Notes under the pieces: generated by a model
Told to the model about the DNA's origin: nothing
Databases searched by the model: none
What the model saw: only the letters and a program-made list of their open reading frames with translations
Translations under genes and position numbers: made by a program
Part shown: in pieces, positions 9,001 to 16,649 of the stretch
Position numbering within the stretch: the first letter of the stretch is position 1
How the letters are laid out: every line of letters begins with the position of its first letter
Assembly: GCF_000022025.1 (NCBI RefSeq)
Contig: NC_011886.1
Span: 4,075,942-4,139,941, forward strand
Length of the DNA: 64,000 nucleotides
From: Pseudarthrobacter chlorophenolicus A6
GTDB taxonomy: Bacteria > Actinomycetota > Actinomycetes > Actinomycetales > Micrococcaceae
Direction: 5' to 3'

Positions 9001-9527
9001 GATGCCTCGTGCTCGCCGAGGACTGCCTCGCCCAGGAGGTTGACGTTGAGCTTGATGCCGTCCTTCTTGATCTTGGCGATGGCGGGGCCCAGCTTGGCAT
9101 CGGTGGCGTCCACAATCAAGTGGCCCACCATTTCGCGCAGGACCTTGCGGGCCGCGGGGATAACCACCTGCGGCAAGGCGGGGGCCATGGTGCCGCCAAG
9201 GGCCACGGCGCTCTTCATGTACCAGGGGAGGAAGGCCGGAACCTTCGGGGCCAGTGCGGCGAGGTTGCGGGCGGCGACGTTCAGGTCCTCGGGGCGGACT
9301 ACGCCGTCCACGAAGCCCACAGTGAAGTCCAGGCCGTTGGGGTCCTTCAGCACTCCGGCGAGCTGTTCGGCGGAGGCATCCACCGGAACCTTCGCGGCCT
9401 CGGTAAGCCAGCGACGGACCAAGGCGACCGCCTCAGTGGCGAGGGCTTTGGCCTGGGGGACGTCGACGTCGACCGTCTGCGGGGTGGCCGCGTGGGTGAC
9501 TGCCGGTTCCATTGCAACGTGGGTCAT
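6009..9527 (-). CDS. putA: Bifunctional proline dehydrogenase / L-glutamate-gamma-semialdehyde dehydrogenase
   Basis: The 1172-aa protein oxidises proline to glutamate in two steps. The N-terminal half is an FAD-dependent proline dehydrogenase TIM barrel (VSIKVSS, IRIGVAGHNLFDIAFAW, MLLGMAQGQAEA). The middle is an aldehyde dehydrogenase: the PWNFPVAI cofactor segment, ETSGKNAI with the general-base region, and nucleophile Cys in GHAGQKCSAAS. A further 200 or so residues follow. The ATG at 9527 was preferred to 9569 because it has a GGGAA element just upstream and the extra 14 residues look non-coding. No N-terminal ribbon-helix-helix repressor domain is present, so control is external, most likely through the 45-bp block at 9570-9614. 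Confidence 0.96.
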   Translation of the reverse strand: MTHVAMEPAVTHAATPQTVDVDVPQAKALATEAVALVRRWLTEAAKVPVDASAEQLAGVLKDPNGLDFTVGFVDGVVRPEDLNVAARNLAALAPKVPAFLPWYMKSAVALGGTMAPALPQVVIPAARKVLREMVGHLIVDATDAKLGPAIAKIKKDGIKLNVNLLGEAVLGEHEASRRLEGTHTLLARPDVDYVSIKVSSTVAPHSAWAFDEAVEHVVEKLTPLFQRAASFAAPGSSTGGKAKFINLDMEEYKDLDMTIAVFTRILDKPEFKDLEAGIVLQAYLPDALSAMIRLQDWAAERRANGGAGIKVRVVKGANLPMEQVEASLHDWPLATWGSKQDSDTSYKSVINYSLHPERIKNIRIGVAGHNLFDIAFAWLLAKQRGVEFGIEFEMLLGMAQGQAEAVKKDVGSLLLYTPVVHPAEFDVAIAYLIRRLEEGASQDNFMSAVFELDKNEALFEREKQRFLSSLESLDNTVPPANRQQNRSLTPVAMPHDRFKDTPDTDPSLPANRTWGRAILDRVPGSTLGNASVKAAFINDEATLNKAIETAVDKGKAWGALSGDERAAILHRAGDALEARRADLLEVMASETGKTIDQGDPEVSEAVDFAHYYAESARKLDAVDGATFVPAKLTVVTPPWNFPVAIPAGSTLAALAAGSAVVIKPAKQAARSGAVMVEALWEAGVPKDVLTMVQLGERELGTQLISHPAVDRVILTGGYETAELFRSFRKDLPLLAETSGKNAIIVTPSADLDLAAKDVAYSAFGHAGQKCSAASLVILVGSVAKSKRFHNQLIDGVTSLKVGYPQDPTSQMGPIIEPANGKLLNALTTLGEGENWAVEPKKLDGTGKLWSPGVRYGVKRGSYFHLTEFFGPVLGVMTADNLEEAIAIQNQIEYGLTAGLHSLNSEELGIWLDGIQAGNLYVNRGITGAIVQRQPFGGWKKSAVGAGTKAGGPNYLAGLGDWTPAEATAKAEVTHPGVRRIINAAGAALDPARLESVQRALASDAEAWANEFGTARDVSGLSAERNIFRYRNLPVTIRLSEGAPLADLVRTAAAGVLAGSPLTVSTAVELPAQLRAVLLGLDVDLTVESDAGWLASAGQLASAGKLSGARIRLLGGDATALAEATGGRPDIAVYSHAVTEAGRVELLPFLHEQAVSITAHRFGTPNHLSDALI

Positions 9528-9569
9528 GGTTTTCCCGATCTTTCCTTGAGTGGGAGGAGGTCTTTTCAT

Positions 9570-9614
9570 CAGTATGCGCTCCTGCTCACATAAGATAAAG
9601 CGATCTTTTCCAAC
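9570..9614 (-). promoter_or_regulatory. putA promoter block shared with the upstream permease
   Basis: This 45-base block aligns without gaps to 11364-11408 upstream of the permease, with 32 of 45 positions identical by my count. On the minus strand it contains a -35-like TTTATC (9599-9594), a 17-bp spacer and a -10-like CATACT (9576-9571), which would give a putA leader of about 35 nt. A GTTAGGAA box follows at 9623-9630. Confidence 0.65.
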
Positions 9615-9669
9615 TAATACAGGTTAGGAAAACCAACCAATTAACCAGCCGATCAACGGGTCCTTAAAT

Positions 9670-9791
9670 GCCGGCGGCAGGCGCCCCACCCTCCCGGTTG
9701 CTCTATCACTTTTGGTCCTCAAAAGGGCTGTTTAGGGACCAAAAGTGATCGGGCAACGCGGGGTTTGCATGGTGGGACGCCTGCCGGCGGC
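9670..9791. repeat. Nested long palindrome (122 bp), dispersed-repeat-like
   Basis: Outer arms 9670-9690 and 9771-9791 are complementary with about two mismatch positions. Inner arms ATCACTTTTGGTCC (9705-9718) and GGACCAAAAGTGAT (9736-9749) are perfect, and the intervening CGGTTGCTC/GGGCAACGCG also partly pairs. It lies between the permease stop and the putA promoter, so it can act as the permease terminator. Its core resembles the palindrome at 63705-63759. Confidence 0.75.
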
Positions 9792-9823
9792 TGGAGAACG
9801 GGTGGGAGTGACGCTCCCGCGGG

Positions 9824-11287
9824 TCAGGCGAGGGGGCGGTGCATTTCCTCGATCTCCTGGTGGCGGGGGCTGTTGGGGTTCATCAGCGAGTTCTTGCGGC
9901 CATAGAAGAAGTAGATGACCAGGCCGATGACCAGCCACGCGCCGAACCGCAGCCAGGTTTCCCAGTGCAGCTGGAACATCAGGAAGGCCGAGGCGAGGAC
10001 GCCGAAGGCAGGGACCAGGGGCATCAGCGGCAGCCGGAAGGTGCGCGGCGCGTCCGGGCGCTTGTAGCGGAAGATGATCACGGACAGGCAGACGACGACG
10101 AACGCGGCCAGGATGCCGATGTTGGTCAGGTCCGCGACCTCCTTGATGGGGAACACGCCGGCCAGGAACGCCGAGGCAATGCCGGCGATCCACGTAACGC
10201 GCTGCGGTGTGCCGTGGCGGTCGGTCTTGGCGAACCATCCCGGGAGCAGCCCGTCCCGGCTCATGGAGAACCAGACGCGGGTAACGCCCAGGAGGAAGGT
10301 CAGCATCACGGTGAGGATGGACAGCACCGCGAAGACGGAAATGATGGTGGCAATGACCGGCAGGCCAACGGAAGTGAACGCCGACGCGAAGCCGGCCTTG
10401 GGGTCGATGTCCTTGTAGTTCTGCATGCCGGTGAGCACCAGGGTGGCCGCCACGTAGAGCAGCATGGCGATGATGAGCGAGAGGATGATGGCCTTGGGCA
10501 TGTGCTTCTTGCCGTCCTTGGCTTCCTCGGCCGCGGTGCTCATGGCGTCGTAGCCGAAGACAGCGAAGAACACGGTGGCACTGCCGGCCAGCACAGGCCC
10601 GAAGCCGGACGGCATGAACGGGTTGTAGTTGTTGGTGTCGATGTAGAAGATGCCCAGGCCGACGATGAAGAGGATCAGGACGATCTTGATGGCCACCGCC
10701 ACCAGCTCGAACCGGCCAAACGCCTTCGTGCCGCGGGACAGGATCCACGTCACCAGGAGGCAGACGAGGATGGCCGGGATGTTGACGATGCCGCCCTTGC
10801 CCTCATCTACCGTGGACGTCATCCAGATGGGCATGTGGATGCCGATGCCGGACAGGAACGCGTCCAGGTAGCCGGAGATGCCGATGGCCACCACAGCCAC
10901 GATGGCAATGTACTCGAGCAGCAGGTCCCAGCCGATGAACCAGCCGATCACCTCGCCCAGGGCCACGTAGCCGTAGGTGTAGGCCGAGCCGGCGCGCGGG
11001 ATCATGCCGGCAAACTCAGCGTAGGACAGGGCCGCGGCCGCCGAGGCCAGGCCCGCAATAAGGAAGGAGATCAGCACCGCGGGCCCCACTCCCGGGTTGC
11101 CTTCGCTTCCTGCGGCCACCAGCCCCGCGAGGGAAAAGATGCCGACGCCGATGATGCCGCCAACGCCGATGGCGGTGAGCTGCCACAGGCCCAGCGATTT
11201 GAAGAGTCCGCTGTGCTTGTTCTCTTCTTCGATATCATCGATGGGCTTTCGCCGCATGATGGACTGGCTCATATCTCTAGTGCTCAT
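9824..11287 (-). CDS. APC-superfamily amino acid permease (cationic amino acid transporter-like)
   Basis: The 487-aa integral membrane protein has about 12-13 predicted helices. The first helix carries the APC signature (GVGGIIGVGIFSLAG), followed by PAVLISFLIAGLASAAAALSYAEF and a GSAYTYGYVALGE helix typical of YfnA/CAT-like transporters. The ATG at 11287 was chosen over 11326 because AGGAG lies 9 nt before it. It is upstream of and co-oriented with putA, carries the same promoter block, and is divergent from a LysR gene. Import of proline or a related amino acid for catabolism is therefore inferred; a broader amino acid range is possible. Confidence 0.88.
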   Translation of the reverse strand: MSTRDMSQSIMRRKPIDDIEEENKHSGLFKSLGLWQLTAIGVGGIIGVGIFSLAGLVAAGSEGNPGVGPAVLISFLIAGLASAAAALSYAEFAGMIPRAGSAYTYGYVALGEVIGWFIGWDLLLEYIAIVAVVAIGISGYLDAFLSGIGIHMPIWMTSTVDEGKGGIVNIPAILVCLLVTWILSRGTKAFGRFELVAVAIKIVLILFIVGLGIFYIDTNNYNPFMPSGFGPVLAGSATVFFAVFGYDAMSTAAEEAKDGKKHMPKAIILSLIIAMLLYVAATLVLTGMQNYKDIDPKAGFASAFTSVGLPVIATIISVFAVLSILTVMLTFLLGVTRVWFSMSRDGLLPGWFAKTDRHGTPQRVTWIAGIASAFLAGVFPIKEVADLTNIGILAAFVVVCLSVIIFRYKRPDAPRTFRLPLMPLVPAFGVLASAFLMFQLHWETWLRFGAWLVIGLVIYFFYGRKNSLMNPNSPRHQEIEEMHRPLA

Positions 11288-11363
11288 CAGGAACTCCTGC
11301 TGTGGGGTGCTGCCCCGCCGCGGCACGCCGGTAAAGGCTGTGACGGGGGTAACTCAGTCCCAA

Positions 11364-11408
11364 CAGTATGCAAGCCTGTTTGCATTAGATAAAGTGACTA
11401 CTTCTAAC
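11364..11408 (-). promoter_or_regulatory. Permease promoter block, second copy of the putA block
   Basis: This is the 45-base partner of 9570-9614. The minus strand has TTTATC (11393-11388), a 17-bp spacer and CATACT (11370-11365). A perfect dyad ATGCAA-N6-TTGCAT (11368-11385) spans the spacer. GTTAGGAA recurs at 11427-11434, 18 nt beyond the block instead of the 8 nt seen at putA, a difference of one helical turn. The region also serves the divergent LysR gene. Confidence 0.65.
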
Positions 11409-11440
11409 CTATATTCATTAGTTTCAGTTAGGAATTCCCC

Positions 11441-12352
11441 ATGCTCGACGTTCGCCGGCTGCGCCTGTTGCGGGAACTGAGCATCCGGGGAACACTCGCC
11501 GAGGTGGCTGAGGCCCTGCAGTACAGCCCGTCGTCGGTATCCCAACAGCTTGCCCTCCTGGAGAAGGAGGTGGGCGTGGAGTTGCTGCGGAAGACCGGCC
11601 GCCGCGTGCAGCTCACCCCGCAGGCCGAAGTGCTGGTGGCACACACGGCGCAGCTGCTGGAAACCATGGAACAGGCGGAGGCGGACCTGGCGGCGTCACT
11701 GACCACCGTTACGGGCACGGTGCGGATTGCCGTGTTCCAGTCGGCAGCGCTGGCACTGATGCCGGACACCCTCACCCGGATGGCCAAGACCTACCCGGAA
11801 GTCCGGATCGAGATGATCCAGCGCGAACCCGAGACTGCACTCCACGAGACCTGGGCCCGGGACTTCGACCTGGTCATCGCCGAACAGTACCCCGGCCACG
11901 CAGCTCCCCGCTATCCGGAACTGGACCGCGTGAAGCTGACCACGGACGCCATCCGGCTCGCGGTTCCGGCGTCCGACGGCGGCACGGCCATCCGCGCGCT
12001 GGCGGACACCGCGGAAGTCCCCTGGGTCATGGAGCCGCGGGGTGCCGCATCGCGCCATTGGGCGGAACAGGCGTGCAGGAGCGCAGGGTTCGAACCGGAT
12101 GTGCGCTTCGAGACGGCCGACCTGCAGGCCCAGGCCCGGCTGATTGAATCCGGCAACGCTGTGGCACTGATGCCGGACCTGGTGTGGACGGGCCGGGGCA
12201 CCACCGCCCGGCTGCTGGAGCTCCCGGGCAGGCCGCACCGCACCATCTTTACGTCCGTCCGCCGGTCCAGCGTGCAGCGGCCCGCCATCCTGGCAGCAAG
12301 GGAAACCCTTGCTGCCGCTGCAGCCGCGGTGGCGGGGAATGACGCAACGTAA
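11441..12352 (+). CDS. LysR-family regulator, probable regulator of the permease and putA
   Basis: A 303-aa LTTR. The N-terminal HTH (LRELSIRGTLAEVAEALQYS, then PSSVSQQLALLEKEVG) is followed by a substrate-binding domain. The ATG at 11441 has AGGA 9-12 nt upstream, and this upstream sequence lies in the GTTAGGAA box itself, which would allow autorepression. The gene is divergent from the amino acid permease, which shares its promoter block with putA, so it is the best candidate regulator of proline or amino-acid use here. The inducer is not readable from sequence. Confidence 0.87.
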   Translation: MLDVRRLRLLRELSIRGTLAEVAEALQYSPSSVSQQLALLEKEVGVELLRKTGRRVQLTPQAEVLVAHTAQLLETMEQAEADLAASLTTVTGTVRIAVFQSAALALMPDTLTRMAKTYPEVRIEMIQREPETALHETWARDFDLVIAEQYPGHAAPRYPELDRVKLTTDAIRLAVPASDGGTAIRALADTAEVPWVMEPRGAASRHWAEQACRSAGFEPDVRFETADLQAQARLIESGNAVALMPDLVWTGRGTTARLLELPGRPHRTIFTSVRRSSVQRPAILAARETLAAAAAAVAGNDAT

Positions 12353-12430
12353 CCACCCGCCGTCGTACGCCTGCCGCGTGTTCCCTGCGTCACTGCGGCG
12401 GCGCGGCCCCGGCGCTAGACTGGAGCCGTT

Positions 12431-12856
12431 ATGAATCGAACAATGTTCAAGTCCAAAATCCACCGGGCCACCGTCACCCACGCCGACCTGCACTACGTAG
12501 GTTCCGTCACCGTTGACCTGGACCTGCTGGAGGCAGCGGACATCCTGCCCGGCGAGCTTGTTTCGATTGTCGACATCACCAACGGCGCCCGGCTGGAGAC
12601 CTACACCATTGCCGGTGAACGCGGCTCCGGTGTCATCGGCATCAACGGCGCCGCCGCGCACCTGATGCACGAGAACGACCTCGTCATCCTCATCACTTAT
12701 GCGCAGATGACCACCGAGGAAGCCAAGGCCTACGAGCCCAAGGTGGTCCATGTGGACCAGGACAACCGCATCATCCAGCTGGGGAACGACCCCGCCGAAG
12801 GCATCGCTCCCGGCATGACGCGTCCGCCGTTCGCGCTCAACAACGCCGCCCTGTAG
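12431..12856 (+). CDS. panD: Aspartate 1-decarboxylase precursor
   Basis: The 141-aa pyruvoyl enzyme decarboxylates L-aspartate to beta-alanine for pantothenate and CoA synthesis. The family hallmark [14 protein letters not shown] is present with self-cleavage at Gly24-Ser25, which generates the pyruvoyl group, and the conserved [12 protein letters not shown] and NGAAAHL segments follow. Starting at the ATG at 12431 puts the cleavage site at the canonical residue. A TAGACT -10 box at 12416-12421 lies 9 nt before the ATG, suggesting a leaderless or very short-leader transcript. Confidence 0.97.
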   Translation: MNRTMFKSKIHRATVTHADLHYVGSVTVDLDLLEAADILPGELVSIVDITNGARLETYTIAGERGSGVIGINGAAAHLMHENDLVILITYAQMTTEEAKAYEPKVVHVDQDNRIIQLGNDPAEGIAPGMTRPPFALNNAAL

Positions 12857-12907
12857 CCGGGGCGTGAGACCCGGCACCCTTTTCCGCCGCCCGCCACGGG
12901 TTCCTCC

Positions 12908-13834
12908 GTGCTAGGGGTACTCGCCGGTTTCTTCGTTGTCTGGTGCATCATCCTGGTGGGCTGGTTCGTTGGCCGGCAGAAGATCCTGGGTGAGAACGCC
13001 CGCCAGGTCCTCAGCTCACTCACCTTCTTCGTGGCCAGCCCGGCCCTGCTGTTCGAGACCCTCAGCAAGGCCCGGCTGCAGGAAGTGTTCGCTGCTCCGC
13101 TGCTGGTGACCGCGGTGGCGGCCATCGCCACGGCTGCCATCTTCTTCACCATCGTCAAGTTCTGGCTGAAGCGTTCACTGCCCGAATCGCTGATGTCCTC
13201 GATGTCGGCATCCCTGGCCAACTCGGCGAATCTTGGTATTCCCATTGCGGTATATGTCCTTGGCGACGCCAGTTACGTGGCCCCACTGCTGATCTTCCAG
13301 CTGGCGTTCTTCACGCCGATGTTCCTGATGATCCTGGACTCCAGCACCAGCTCGCACCGGACCACTCCGCTTAGCTTCGTAGTGATGATCCTGCGGAACC
13401 CCATGATCGTGGGCTCGGCGCTGGGCCTGATTGTTGCCGGCACGGGTTTCAAGGTGCCCGAGCTGGTCCTGGAACCCATCCACCTCATTGGCGGTGCCGC
13501 CATACCGGCCATGCTGATCGCCTTCGGCATGAGCCTGAACGGAACCCGGCCGCTGCAGGCAGCCGCCGGACGCCGGGTGGACACCCTGCTGGCGAGCGCC
13601 TTCAAGCTGGCGGTCCAGCCGGCCCTTGCTTATGTCTTTGCCCGTTTTGCCCTGGGGATGGACGGCCATGCCCTGTTCGCCGTGGTGGTGACGTCCGCCC
13701 TGCCCACGGCGCAGAATGTGTTCGTAGCCGCCAGCCGCTACAAGACCGGCCTCACCGTGGCCAAGGACACCGTGCTGATCACTACCGTTGTGGCTGTTCC
13801 GGCCATGATCGGCGTCGCCTTACTGCTGGCGTGA
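12908..13834 (+). CDS. AEC-family transporter (auxin efflux carrier family)
   Basis: The 308-aa protein has about ten predicted helices in the two five-helix halves typical of the family. Landmarks are FFVASPALLFETL in helix 2, NLGIPIAVYVLGD with the discontinuous-helix proline in the first half, and SALPTAQNVFVAASRYK in the second. Bacterial AEC members often move dicarboxylates such as malate or malonate. The start is GTG at 12908 with no strong Shine-Dalgarno. It is 51 bp after panD and 21 bp before the flavoprotein gene. Substrate unknown. Confidence 0.82.
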   Translation: MLGVLAGFFVVWCIILVGWFVGRQKILGENARQVLSSLTFFVASPALLFETLSKARLQEVFAAPLLVTAVAAIATAAIFFTIVKFWLKRSLPESLMSSMSASLANSANLGIPIAVYVLGDASYVAPLLIFQLAFFTPMFLMILDSSTSSHRTTPLSFVVMILRNPMIVGSALGLIVAGTGFKVPELVLEPIHLIGGAAIPAMLIAFGMSLNGTRPLQAAAGRRVDTLLASAFKLAVQPALAYVFARFALGMDGHALFAVVVTSALPTAQNVFVAASRYKTGLTVAKDTVLITTVVAVPAMIGVALLLA

Positions 13835-13855
13835 CCCCATGGAAATGGAGAACCT

Positions 13856-14986
13856 GTGACAACAACCCTTGACACCGTGGTGATCGGCGGCGGCGCCATG
13901 GGCTCCGCCGCGGCGTGGGCGCTGTCCCGGCGGGGACGCCAGGTGACCCTGGTGGAGCAGTTCGGGCCGGGACACACGATCGGGGCGTCGCACGGCACCA
14001 CACGGAACTTCAACCCCGGCTACCACCGGCCCGAGTACGTCGCCATGGTGGCCGAATCGCTGGACCTCTGGAACGAGCTGGAACAGGAGAGCGGCCAGAC
14101 GCTCCTGGCACGGACCGGCATCGTCACGCACGGGCCCGAGCCCATGCTGCCGGACGCCGCGGCCGCACTTGCCCAGGCCGGCCTGCGCGCCGAATTCCTG
14201 CACCCGGACGAAGCCGGCGAGCGCTGGCGCGGCATTCGGTTCGACCAGCAGGTCCTGTACATGCCCGACGGCGGCCAACTCAACCCGGAAGCAGCCCTGC
14301 CGGCATTCCAGCGCCTCGCCGCAGCCCGGGGCGCCGACATCCGGCACCACACCAAAGTGGTGTCCTTCGAGGTGGCGGACGACGGCGTCCGGCTGGGGCT
14401 GGAATCGGTTGCCGGCACCGAGATGGTCACCGCTGCGCAGGTTGTGGTGACGGCCGGCGGCTGGACGGAGAAGCTTCTGGGCGCTGCCGTGGGCGGACGC
14501 CTGCGGACGCCGAAGCTCAGGGTGACGCAGGAACAGCCCGCGCATTTCCGGATTACCGATTCCGATGCGGTGTGGCCGGGCTTCAACCACTACCCGGGCG
14601 GCGGGTCACAGTACGCGGGGTGGTACTCCCCGGTCTACGGCATGCACACCCCCGGCGAGGGCATCAAGGCAGGCTGGCATGGTGTTGGCCCGGTGGTGGA
14701 TCCAGACCGGCGCAGCTTCGAGCCGGAGCCGCAGCAGCTCGCTGCCCTGCAAACCTACGCGAGGACCTGGCTGCCCGGCGTGGACGCGGACGCCTTCGAG
14801 GCCATCAGCTGCACCTACACCACCACGCCGGACGAGGACTTCATCCTGGACCGGATGGGGCCCGTGGTGATCGGCGCGGGGTTCTCCGGGCACGGGTTCA
14901 AGTTCACTCCCGTGGTGGGCCGGATCCTTGCCGACCTCGCCACGGGCACCCGCCCTGCCCCCGCTATCTTCAGCGCCTCCCGCTAG
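13856..14986 (+). CDS. Monomeric sarcosine oxidase / N-methyltryptophan oxidase-like flavoenzyme
   Basis: The 376-aa FAD protein begins with a Rossmann fingerprint (VVIGGGAMGSAAAWAL, about 8-23) followed by the adenine-binding glutamate in VEQF. Cys319 in SCTYTTTPDEDF matches the cysteine that covalently holds FAD in monomeric sarcosine oxidases. These enzymes oxidatively demethylate N-methyl amino acids, releasing formaldehyde and H2O2. GTG at 13856 has GGAG at 13847-13850. Sarcosine is the product expected downstream of the betaine route at 24-34 kb, but the gene lies apart from that block, so the link is only a possibility. Confidence 0.85.
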   Translation: MTTTLDTVVIGGGAMGSAAAWALSRRGRQVTLVEQFGPGHTIGASHGTTRNFNPGYHRPEYVAMVAESLDLWNELEQESGQTLLARTGIVTHGPEPMLPDAAAALAQAGLRAEFLHPDEAGERWRGIRFDQQVLYMPDGGQLNPEAALPAFQRLAAARGADIRHHTKVVSFEVADDGVRLGLESVAGTEMVTAAQVVVTAGGWTEKLLGAAVGGRLRTPKLRVTQEQPAHFRITDSDAVWPGFNHYPGGGSQYAGWYSPVYGMHTPGEGIKAGWHGVGPVVDPDRRSFEPEPQQLAALQTYARTWLPGVDADAFEAISCTYTTTPDEDFILDRMGPVVIGAGFSGHGFKFTPVVGRILADLATGTRPAPAIFSASR

Positions 14987-15014
14987 CTGAAGCTGCCGGG
15001 CTCGCTGGCCCGGA

Positions 15015-16586
15015 TCAGCTGCCGCGGCGGCCGGAATCCTCCACTTCGGCGCGGCCCGGCCCGGCGCCGGACGCGCCGTCGTCGTTGCCCTCGTGCATGC
15101 CGTCGGTTGCATCCTGTTTCGACTCTGCGCCGTGTTCGGAGGCCTGATCCTGCCCCAAGGCAGCATCCTGCCCGGTTCCGGCGGCCTTCGTCTTGGGCAT
15201 GGCCAATACCGCCAGGACGGTCAGGAGCCCGGCCACCAGGGCTGCCAGGAAAACGGCGCTGGAGGCGGCCACCACAGCCTGGCCGTTCCCCTCTCCGCCC
15301 GGGTTGCCCGAGTAGATGGCGTTGGCCACGGCCCCGAACACTGCCACACCCAGGGCGCTGCCAATGGAACGGGCAAACATGTTGGTGCTGGTCACCACGC
15401 CACGCTCGTTCCACCGCGCACTGGACTGCGCGGCGATCAGCGTGGGCGTTGCGAGCAGGCCGAGGCCGAGCCCCACGACGAAGCAGCAGGACGCGATCAG
15501 CGCCACGTTGGGCGTGCTGGCCGTCAGCGCCAGGATGAGCAGGCCGGCCACGGTGATGGAGATGCCGATCAGTCCGGTGGCCTTGAACCCGATCCGCAGA
15601 TACAGGCGGCCTGCCTGTGATGCGCTGAGGGGCCAGCCGAGGGTCAGTGCAGCCAGGGCAAGGCCCGCGACCAGCGGTGAAACGGACAGTGCACCCTCGA
15701 GGAAAGTGGGCACGTAGGAGGTCAGGCCAATCATCACCGCACCAACACCGAACGATGCGAGCGCAGTGGTCACCAGCAGGCGCCGCTGCACCACCCAGGA
15801 CGGCAGGATGGGTTCCGCTGCCCGCCGTTCCACCAGGATGAAGACCACCAGGAGCACCGCGCCGACGCCGAAGACGGTAAAGCTCACCGGCGAATCCCAC
15901 GCCCAGGCCTCGCCGCCCTGCAAAGCACCGAGGATCAGCAGGCCCAAAGAGCCTGCCATCAGAGCCGCTCCGGCGTAATCCACTGTGTGTTTGGCGCGTT
16001 CCACCTTCTCGTCCAGCGTCCGCACCAGCATCCAGCCGGCCAGGATGCACAGCGGGATGTTGACCAGGAAGATTCCGCGCCAGATGCCCAGCGCCGAGAA
16101 GACGCCGCCCAGGCTGGGCCCCACCACGGAGGACACGGCCCACACACTGGCGAGGTACCCCTGGACTTTGGCGCGCTCCTCCAGCGAGTAGATGTCGCCG
16201 GCAATGGTGATGCTGACCGGCAGCACGGCACCGGCACCCAACCCCTGCAGCGCGCGGAAGGCGATCAGGGAGGGCATGCTCCAGGCCACGCCGCAGAGGA
16301 CGGAGCCCAACAGGAACAGTCCGATGCCGGTCAGGATGATCGGCTTACGGCCCACCATGTCGGACAGCTTGCCGTAGATGGGCACGGAGACAGCCTGGGC
16401 CAGCAGGTACGCCGAGAACAGCCACGGGAACGACGAGAACCCGCCAACATCGCGGACGATCGACGGGACGGCGGTAGCCACGATGGTGGAGTCGATAGCC
16501 ACCAGTCCGGTGGAAAGCATCAAGGCGATGAGGATGGGGCCGCGCTCCGAGCGGAACCCCACCCCTTGGGCGCGGGCGGTCTTCAT
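15015..16586 (-). CDS. MFS multidrug exporter, DHA2 (EmrB/QacA) type
   Basis: The 523-aa protein has about 14 predicted helices. It starts ALMLSTGLVAIDSTIVATAVPSI, the DHA2 motif in TM1, followed by YLLAQAVSVPIYGKLSD and the MFS motif A (MVGRKPI). The C-terminus is a charged, hydrophilic tail of about 60 residues (Gln/Asp/Glu-rich, ending SGRRGS), presumably cytoplasmic. The gene is convergent with the sarcosine oxidase-like gene. Export of drugs or organic solutes by proton antiport is the family role; no adjacent regulator points to a ligand. Confidence 0.87.
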   Translation of the reverse strand: MKTARAQGVGFRSERGPILIALMLSTGLVAIDSTIVATAVPSIVRDVGGFSSFPWLFSAYLLAQAVSVPIYGKLSDMVGRKPIILTGIGLFLLGSVLCGVAWSMPSLIAFRALQGLGAGAVLPVSITIAGDIYSLEERAKVQGYLASVWAVSSVVGPSLGGVFSALGIWRGIFLVNIPLCILAGWMLVRTLDEKVERAKHTVDYAGAALMAGSLGLLILGALQGGEAWAWDSPVSFTVFGVGAVLLVVFILVERRAAEPILPSWVVQRRLLVTTALASFGVGAVMIGLTSYVPTFLEGALSVSPLVAGLALAALTLGWPLSASQAGRLYLRIGFKATGLIGISITVAGLLILALTASTPNVALIASCCFVVGLGLGLLATPTLIAAQSSARWNERGVVTSTNMFARSIGSALGVAVFGAVANAIYSGNPGGEGNGQAVVAASSAVFLAALVAGLLTVLAVLAMPKTKAAGTGQDAALGQDQASEHGAESKQDATDGMHEGNDDGASGAGPGRAEVEDSGRRGS

Positions 16587-16649
16587 GAGTCTCGATTCGG
16601 TTTCTGTATCCCTTGTCCTTCCACTCTAGGTACCCCGGACGAACGCTGC

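Noticed and set aside
7410..9593. 727-aa plus-strand open frame antisense to putA
   Set aside because: It is a composition-driven shadow: Gly/Val/Asp-rich, no domain, no ribosome site, and it lies opposite a fully supported PutA.
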